Position numbers and translations under genes: made by a program. From positions 1 through 8,427 of the forward strand of contig CAKKQI010000370.1 in NCBI GenBank assembly GCA_919901895.1: DNA of 8,427 bases, written 5' to 3'. This document shows positions 6,165-8,427 of the stretch, in pieces. Source of the stretch: Candidatus Brocadiaceae bacterium. GTDB lineage: Bacteria > Planctomycetota > MHYJ01 > JACQXL01 > CAKKQI01. The notes under the pieces were generated by a model that saw only the letters and a program-made list of their open reading frames with translations, was not told where the DNA came from and did not search any database. Numbering within the stretch: the first letter of the stretch is position 1; every line of letters starts with the position of its first letter.

Positions 6165-7469
6165 TTAATTTTTCCACTCAAGCCCGATTAAGCCGTACAG
6201 TTCTTTTTCCCTCATTACCAGGGCCCCCAGCTGAACTGCTTTTTTATAATTTTCATCGTTCTCATACCCCTCGCCCACGACCACATAAGTAATTTCATCG
6301 GTAATTTCATCCAGGACTTTCCCCCCCACCTGTTTGATTTTATCCCGTAATTCGGAAGGAGTGTATTTACCGATCAGCTGGCCGGCGAATGAAAATATTT
6401 TTATTTTCTTACGGGAATAAATCGGGCTATCAATATAATCACCGATGGTAATGAGTTCGGTTGGCACAATAGTTTGCGGAATAAAAGCGAGCTGGCTATA
6501 ACTATCATAAATTTTAACAAGCTTCGCCTGTCCTTTATATTTTCTCACCCCACCCTGCTGAATACTGAACAGGTCAAACTCTAAACCTTTCTGAACCGTA
6601 TCCTTTTGACCAATGTCGACATACGCATAACCGTTTTGTATATCCGCCATGATAATTTCTCCGTCGATCTGAATCCCCTGCTCGGCAATATCAAGACGAC
6701 GACGAAGCTTTGCTAAGCGCTCTTCGTATTTTATTGTTTCCTGCTTCAGTGCCAGGATTTTGGTCTCGTTCTCTTTCGCAGTCTGAATAATTTTTTCCGT
6801 TTTTTGCCTGATCGGGTTTACCAGATTTTCTTTGCTTGCCTCCCCCTGTTTAACTATTTGGGCAATTCTTTTTTCCAGGCCATCTATATTTTCCCGGAGA
6901 CTTTTGATCTCTTTATTTTTTTCCTGTTCTATCTTTTTTATTGCTCCATCCTGAGTTTTTGTCCCGACTACTTCATCTTCACCCTGACGGTGAGTTTTAA
7001 TCTGTTGTTTTATGTCTTCGATCTGTGATTCGAAACCGACGGTTAATTTTTCTATTTCATCAATTAAAACTACGGTATTTAATACTTCCTGAGTATTATC
7101 GGCCCCGTCATCCCAGGGACGGTATTTGTCTACCTGGAAATCTTCCTTTAATTTTTCAACCCATTTATTTAAAGTATCTTTTAAACTTTCTTCATCAGTC
7201 CAGCCGCCCTCCGGAGGCAGATTTTTGTCTTCAGCCCGCCAGCCGATCAGCCGGGAAATCGCCAGAATCAGCGTTTTGCTCTTAACCAAATCGGCCTGTT
7301 TTTCCCGATTTCCTTTAATGGCAACTTGTAATTTCCCTTCAATTGTTTTATTTTCCCCAAGATAAGAATAAATCATAAAACTAAAAACCAGGATAATAAA
7401 ACTGCAAATAACTATTGCAATCAGCGCATCAATCCGGCGTATTTTTCTTTTTATTTTTTTGGCTGCCAT
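6165..7469 (-). CDS. Membrane-anchored coiled-coil protein with beta-rich and C-terminal BRCT-like domain
   Basis: I do not recognise a named family for this 434-residue protein. A basic N-terminus (AAKKIKRKIRR) precedes one hydrophobic helix (about 14-36), predicting an N-in anchor with the rest outside the cytoplasm. Residues about 120-265 are charged heptad-like sequence rich in Lys, Glu and Gln, probably coiled coil. Residues about 266-354 form a beta-rich module (GYAYVDIGQKDTVQKGLEFDLF, GQAKLVKIYDSYSQLAFI, ITIGDYIDSPIY) resembling small SH3- or barrel-like domains. Residues 355-434 look like BRCT: FAGQL, YTPSELRDKIKQVGGKV, TYVVVG, AVQLGALVMREKELYGLIG. BRCT is normally an intracellular DNA-repair or phosphopeptide-binding fold, so the predicted location is odd. 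AGGAG lies eight bases before the ATG. It is a paralogue of the gene just upstream. Confidence 0.75.
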   Translation of the reverse strand: MAAKKIKRKIRRIDALIAIVICSFIILVFSFMIYSYLGENKTIEGKLQVAIKGNREKQADLVKSKTLILAISRLIGWRAEDKNLPPEGGWTDEESLKDTLNKWVEKLKEDFQVDKYRPWDDGADNTQEVLNTVVLIDEIEKLTVGFESQIEDIKQQIKTHRQGEDEVVGTKTQDGAIKKIEQEKNKEIKSLRENIDGLEKRIAQIVKQGEASKENLVNPIRQKTEKIIQTAKENETKILALKQETIKYEERLAKLRRRLDIAEQGIQIDGEIIMADIQNGYAYVDIGQKDTVQKGLEFDLFSIQQGGVRKYKGQAKLVKIYDSYSQLAFIPQTIVPTELITIGDYIDSPIYSRKKIKIFSFAGQLIGKYTPSELRDKIKQVGGKVLDEITDEITYVVVGEGYENDENYKKAVQLGALVMREKELYGLIGLEWKN

Positions 7470-7476
7470 AATGCCT

Positions 7477-7481
7477 TCTCC
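7477..7481 (-). promoter_or_regulatory. Ribosome binding site of the membrane-anchored BRCT-like gene
   Basis: On the minus strand AGGAGAAGG precedes the ATG at 7467-7469, with AGGAG eight bases away. It fixes the start that gives the basic N-terminus and membrane helix, and is one of the strongest ribosome binding sites in the window. Confidence 0.7.
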
Positions 7482-7513
7482 TGTGTTACGTTAGGCTGTC
7501 AACCGGAAAAATA

Positions 7514-8427
7514 CTAATCACCTATGTAATAAAGCACCGCTTCGCGAGATTCAGGTCCTTCAATCCGCGGCACACCCAATTTTTTTATTTTTATTTCTGT
7601 CAACGGGTCAACCATTTGCCCCATCAGGACAAAATCTGTTTTAAGGGAGCAATCATTTTCCGGAACCACGCCGAGTTTTTCCAGGCGTCTTTTTATTTCT
7701 TCGCGGTCATACTGAAAATCTCCGCGCTGGAAAGTTCCAACCAAAGCAACAAATTTTGTACCCCGGGCGGCATAAAAAATATTATTAATACTGTCTCCTT
7801 CGGTAATCGGATCTAACGGGTTCAAAAGTTGAGTAATGGAAACCTGGCTGTAAGTATCAAAAATTTTTTTCACTTCAACCTGGCCTTTCCAGCGCATCGT
7901 TGCGTTTTCCGCATCACGAAACACGCGAAATTTCATACCCAGCTGAATGTTGTCTTTTTCGCCTAGATTAATGAAAGCAAACGTATTTTTTACGTCGGGA
8001 TTAATAATCCGTCCCTGCGACTCAACGGCATGGTAACTGACCGACTCCTGAATAGCCGTTTGTTCTATTTCCTGAATCAATTGAAATTTTCTATTCTTAA
8101 GTTTATTCTCTTCCGTTTTAAACTTTTCATAGAGAACCGGTAATTGTTCATCCAGAATTTTATCACGCTCACTCAATTCTTTTTCCAATGCGGCATATTT
8201 ATTGATTTCCTGTTCCAGAATATTATTAAGCAGCGGAACCAGTCCATTTAATTCTTGAATTTCCTGTTCTTTCTGCTGCTGGACGTCCAGCAAAATTTTC
8301 TTAAACTCCGATTCACGTCCGGCCGTCGTTTCATTTTCGTAACTATAACGCTTAAGGAAAAGATCAGACAATGCTAACTTTTCGGAGGCATCCCGCAAAA
8401 TTAATTCTAACCTAAAATCATACCCCA
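7514..8427 (-). CDS. Coiled-coil protein with beta-rich and BRCT-like C-terminal domains (5' end outside the window)
   Basis: The frame is open to the right edge: the codons upstream of a TTG at 8396-8398 read GYDFRLELI without a stop. That TTG is therefore probably not the true start and the N-terminus is missing. Numbering from the TTG, residues about 20-115 are charged and coiled-coil-like. A beta-rich module follows (about 122-212: GRIINPDVKNTFAFINLGEKD, GQVEVKKIFDTYSQVSIT, EGDSINNIFY), then a BRCT-like end (213-294: FVALVGTF, YDREEIKRRLEKLG, KTDFVLMGQ, IKKLGVPRI). It aligns module by module with the next gene downstream, 44 bp away, for example IFDTYSQ against IYDSYSQ and EGDSINNIFY against IGDYIDSPIY. 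The tandem arrangement indicates duplication and perhaps a hetero-oligomer. A membrane helix may lie in the missing part. The function is unknown. Confidence 0.75.
   Translation of the reverse strand, partial: GYDFRLELILRDASEKLALSDLFLKRYSYENETTAGRESEFKKILLDVQQQKEQEIQELNGLVPLLNNILEQEINKYAALEKELSERDKILDEQLPVLYEKFKTEENKLKNRKFQLIQEIEQTAIQESVSYHAVESQGRIINPDVKNTFAFINLGEKDNIQLGMKFRVFRDAENATMRWKGQVEVKKIFDTYSQVSITQLLNPLDPITEGDSINNIFYAARGTKFVALVGTFQRGDFQYDREEIKRRLEKLGVVPENDCSLKTDFVLMGQMVDPLTEIKIKKLGVPRIEGPESREAVLYYIGD

Noticed and set aside
7208..7217. Palindrome CCTCCGGAGG inside the membrane-anchored BRCT-like gene
   Set aside because: Only 10 bp, with no flanking direct repeat and no evident extra residues; too short to group with the recJ, cinA and argG palindromes.

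Overview
The window is a fragment of a bacterial chromosome of moderate GC content. Apart from the tail of one + strand gene at the left edge, every gene lies on the minus strand. Reading right to left (5' to 3' of the coding strand), the order is: a 5'-truncated coiled-coil/BRCT-like protein, its paralogue with an N-terminal membrane anchor, tatC, argG-like, cinA, recJ, the remnant of a sigma-54-dependent regulator, and a stand-alone LigD-type 3'-phosphoesterase. TatC and a sigma-54 activator argue against the reduced CPR phyla. GC-rich palindromes inside reading frames, together with this gene set, recall uncultivated PVC-type lineages such as Omnitrophota. That placement is only a guess.

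Right third (6165-8427): two tandem paralogues share a coiled-coil stalk, a small beta-rich domain and a C-terminal BRCT-like domain. The complete one starts with a positively charged tail and a single transmembrane helix, which puts the BRCT-like domain outside the cytoplasm if the usual positive-inside rule holds. Their function is unknown. They are followed directly by tatC, the core receptor of twin-arginine export; no tatA is visible.

Middle (1117-5359): argG-like, cinA and recJ form a tight unit. argG/cinA and cinA/recJ each overlap by ATGA, so translation is probably coupled. The ArgG-like protein keeps its ATP-binding loop but has lost key residues of the second family signature. Palindromic or hairpin-forming insertions sit inside all three coding regions without breaking them. 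In recJ two of them are bordered by 8-bp direct repeats and add exactly 33 and 21 bp. This looks like a family of small elements that insert in frame, comparable in concept to Rickettsia palindromic elements, and it is the most testable new observation here.

Left end (1-1116): straight after the recJ stop codon lies the C-terminal part of an NtrC-type activator. It has no N-terminus, two changes at near-invariant positions, and an in-frame TAA inside its Fis-type helix-turn-helix, so it is a pseudogene. Next comes a 147-residue phosphoesterase-domain protein, which converges with an unidentified + strand gene that ends in an acidic tail. No rRNA, tRNA, CRISPR array, insertion-sequence transposase, convincing promoter or rho-independent terminator was seen.
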